A stretch of 5,000 nucleotides of DNA from Actinomycetes bacterium. GTDB taxonomy: Bacteria; Actinomycetota; Acidimicrobiia; Acidimicrobiales; Microtrichaceae. The stretch spans positions 1-5,000 of the forward strand of contig JAFAFN010000052.1 in NCBI GenBank assembly GCA_023423475.1, in the 5' to 3' direction. Shown here piece after piece: positions 3,988 to 5,000 of the stretch. The position numbers were made by a program, and so were the translations under genes. A model generated the notes under the pieces. That model searched no databases. It was not told the DNA's origin and worked only from the letters and a program-made list of their open reading frames with translations. The number at the start of each line of letters is the position of its first letter. Within the stretch, counting starts at the first letter, position 1.

Positions 3988-5000
3988 ATGTCAGCCGAAG
4001 CACCCGACCCGACCCCTCCGCGACGAGCGGCGCGCCTGCGCGCCGCGTTCCGGCGCCGACCCGTGATCTGGGTCCCGACGCTGCTGGTCGTCGCACTGCT
4101 CGCCGGGGCGGCGTGGTGGGGCACCACCCGCTCCGGCACCACCGACGCAGCCGGCGCGGAGCCCACGACGACCGCACAGGTCGTCGAGGTGACCTCCGGC
4201 TCCGTCGCGGTGACCGTCGCGGCCGAGGGGACGGTGACCGCGGCAGACACCGCGGACCTCTCGTTCACCTCGGCCGGCACGGTCACCGCGGTGAACGTCG
4301 CCGCCGGCGACACCGTCACGGCGGGTCAGGTGCTGGCGACGATCGACTCCGCCGAGCTCGAGGCCGACGTGGCCGCGGCCGAGGCCGACGTGGCCGAGGC
4401 CGAATCCCGCCTGGCGGACGACATCGATGCCGATGCATCCGACGAGCAGATTGCCGCGGACGAGTCGTCCCTCGCATCCCTCGAGGACGCGTTGACCAAC
4501 GCCACCGAGGCGCTCACCGGCGCGTCGCTCGTGGCCGAGTTCGACGGAACCGTCTCGACGGTCGACCTCACCGTGGGCGAGCAGCTCTCCTCCGGCGGCA
4601 CCGGCGGCACCAGCTCCACCGGCAGCGCCTCGGGTTCCGGCCAGTCGTCGTCGACCACGACCTCGACTGCACAGATCCAAATCGTCAGCTCCGGCCGCTA
4701 CGAGGTCGAGCTCGCCGTCGACGCCGCCGACATCGACGCCCTCGCGGTCGACCAGACGGCCACCATCACGGTCAGCACCTCGTCGTCGAGCAGCGGGTTC
4801 CCGGGCGGCGGCTTCCCGGGTGGCGGTGGCGGTGGCTTCCCCGGCGGCCAGGCCAGCGGTGGACAGACGGGCGGGGGCCAGTCGAGCGGTGGACAGGTGA
4901 GCGGCCCGCCCGACATGAGCGGCGGCGGTGCGAGCGGCGGTCCGCCGGGCATGGGCGAGATGGACGCCATGCCCGGCGGCGCCGGCACCGTCGGTGCCAG
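3988..5000 (+). CDS. HlyD/MacA-like periplasmic adaptor subunit of an efflux system (partial, 3' end missing)
   Basis: The first 337 residues of a membrane-anchored adaptor, open to the window's end. A basic cytoplasmic tail (1-26, many Arg) precedes one membrane segment (about 27-46). Outside the membrane come the first half of a biotinyl/lipoyl-like barrel-sandwich (about 75-121, with GTVTAVNVAAGDTVTAGQVL), a short Ala/Glu-rich coiled-coil hairpin (122-178), and the second lipoyl half (181-203, VAEFDGTVSTVDLTVGEQL). A Ser/Thr/Gly linker (201-228) leads to the start of the beta-barrel domain (229-263). A long Gly-rich insert of FPGG, GGQ and GPP units (270-337) follows. Such adaptors in Gram-positive bacteria (YknX-like) pair with an ABC ATPase and a MacB/FtsX-type permease, expected just downstream; substrate is unknown. 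ATG 3988 has only a poor ribosome site (AGCAGG about 10 bases upstream). The short hairpin argues against a TolC-type outer-membrane partner. Confidence 0.82.
   Translation, partial: MSAEAPDPTPPRRAARLRAAFRRRPVIWVPTLLVVALLAGAAWWGTTRSGTTDAAGAEPTTTAQVVEVTSGSVAVTVAAEGTVTAADTADLSFTSAGTVTAVNVAAGDTVTAGQVLATIDSAELEADVAAAEADVAEAESRLADDIDADASDEQIAADESSLASLEDALTNATEALTGASLVAEFDGTVSTVDLTVGEQLSSGGTGGTSSTGSASGSGQSSSTTTSTAQIQIVSSGRYEVELAVDAADIDALAVDQTATITVSTSSSSSGFPGGGFPGGGGGGFPGGQASGGQTGGGQSSGGQVSGPPDMSGGGASGGPPGMGEMDAMPGGAGTVGA
4783..5000 (+). repeat. Gly/Ser/Pro-rich low-complexity coding segment
   Basis: From about residue 266 of the adaptor the sequence becomes a run of short, imperfect repeats: Ser-Ser-Ser-Ser-Ser, Phe-Pro-Gly-Gly-Gly (three FPGG units between 4798 and 4846), then Ser-Gly-Gly-Gln and Thr-Gly-Gly-Gly-Gln units, then Pro-Pro-Asp-Met/Pro-Pro-Gly-Met. 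The DNA is dominated by GGC/GGT triplets. It most likely encodes a flexible loop inside the beta-barrel domain and is prone to slip-strand length change. Confidence 0.75.

Noticed and set aside
3294..4319. A 341-codon minus-strand frame across ogt and the adaptor start
   Set aside because: It is antisense to the PCHRV-containing alkyltransferase and to the adaptor's membrane segment; its composition is Ala/Val/Arg low complexity with no recognisable motif.
1..5000. CRISPR array, insertion sequence, tRNA or rRNA gene
   Set aside because: I saw no spaced direct repeats, transposase motifs, terminal inverted repeats, tRNA-like cloverleaf or conserved rRNA stretches on either strand.

Overview
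The window is about two-thirds or more G+C. Its codons favour G/C at the third position and its genes are packed with stop/start overlaps. Two genes look leaderless: a TANNNT -10 box sits 5-6 bases before a GTG. Together with a HlyD/MacA-type adaptor that has a Gly/Ser-rich insert, this suggests a high-GC actinobacterium, possibly of the Acidimicrobiia. The lineage is an inference from style, not from a marker gene.

Minus strand, 1-1439: a compact three-gene operon read leftwards. A YndJ-like multi-pass membrane protein (1439-660) overlaps a DUF1990/UPF0548 protein (663-91) by GTGA, which in turn overlaps an unidentified gene by ATGA (94 to beyond base 1). Each start has a recognisable Shine-Dalgarno sequence. 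YndJ and DUF1990 proteins are known neighbours of unknown function.

Positions 1440-1516: a short, AT-richer divergent promoter region between the YndJ operon and a MerR gene.

Plus strand, 1517-3878: a MerR-family regulator, a heme-oxygenase-like diiron oxidase (HDO fold, 'iron-containing redox enzyme family'), and an Ogt/MGMT-type O6-alkylguanine-DNA alkyltransferase, with 9-base and 7-base gaps. The oxidase carries seven candidate iron ligands. Their spacing equals, as far as I recall, that of the N-oxygenase SznF. The MerR and oxidase genes share a reading frame, separated by one TAG and three codons. The alkyltransferase has Gln where the family normally has its arginine finger.

Plus strand, 3988 to the end: the N-terminal 337 residues of a membrane-anchored periplasmic-adaptor-type protein (HlyD/MacA/YknX-like), probably the first gene of an ABC efflux operon that continues beyond the window.

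The most interesting item is the MerR-HDO pair: a stand-alone SznF-like diiron oxidase under probable MerR control, next to a DNA alkylation repair gene and divergent from a YndJ-DUF1990 membrane operon. Whether these form one system cannot be decided from this window.
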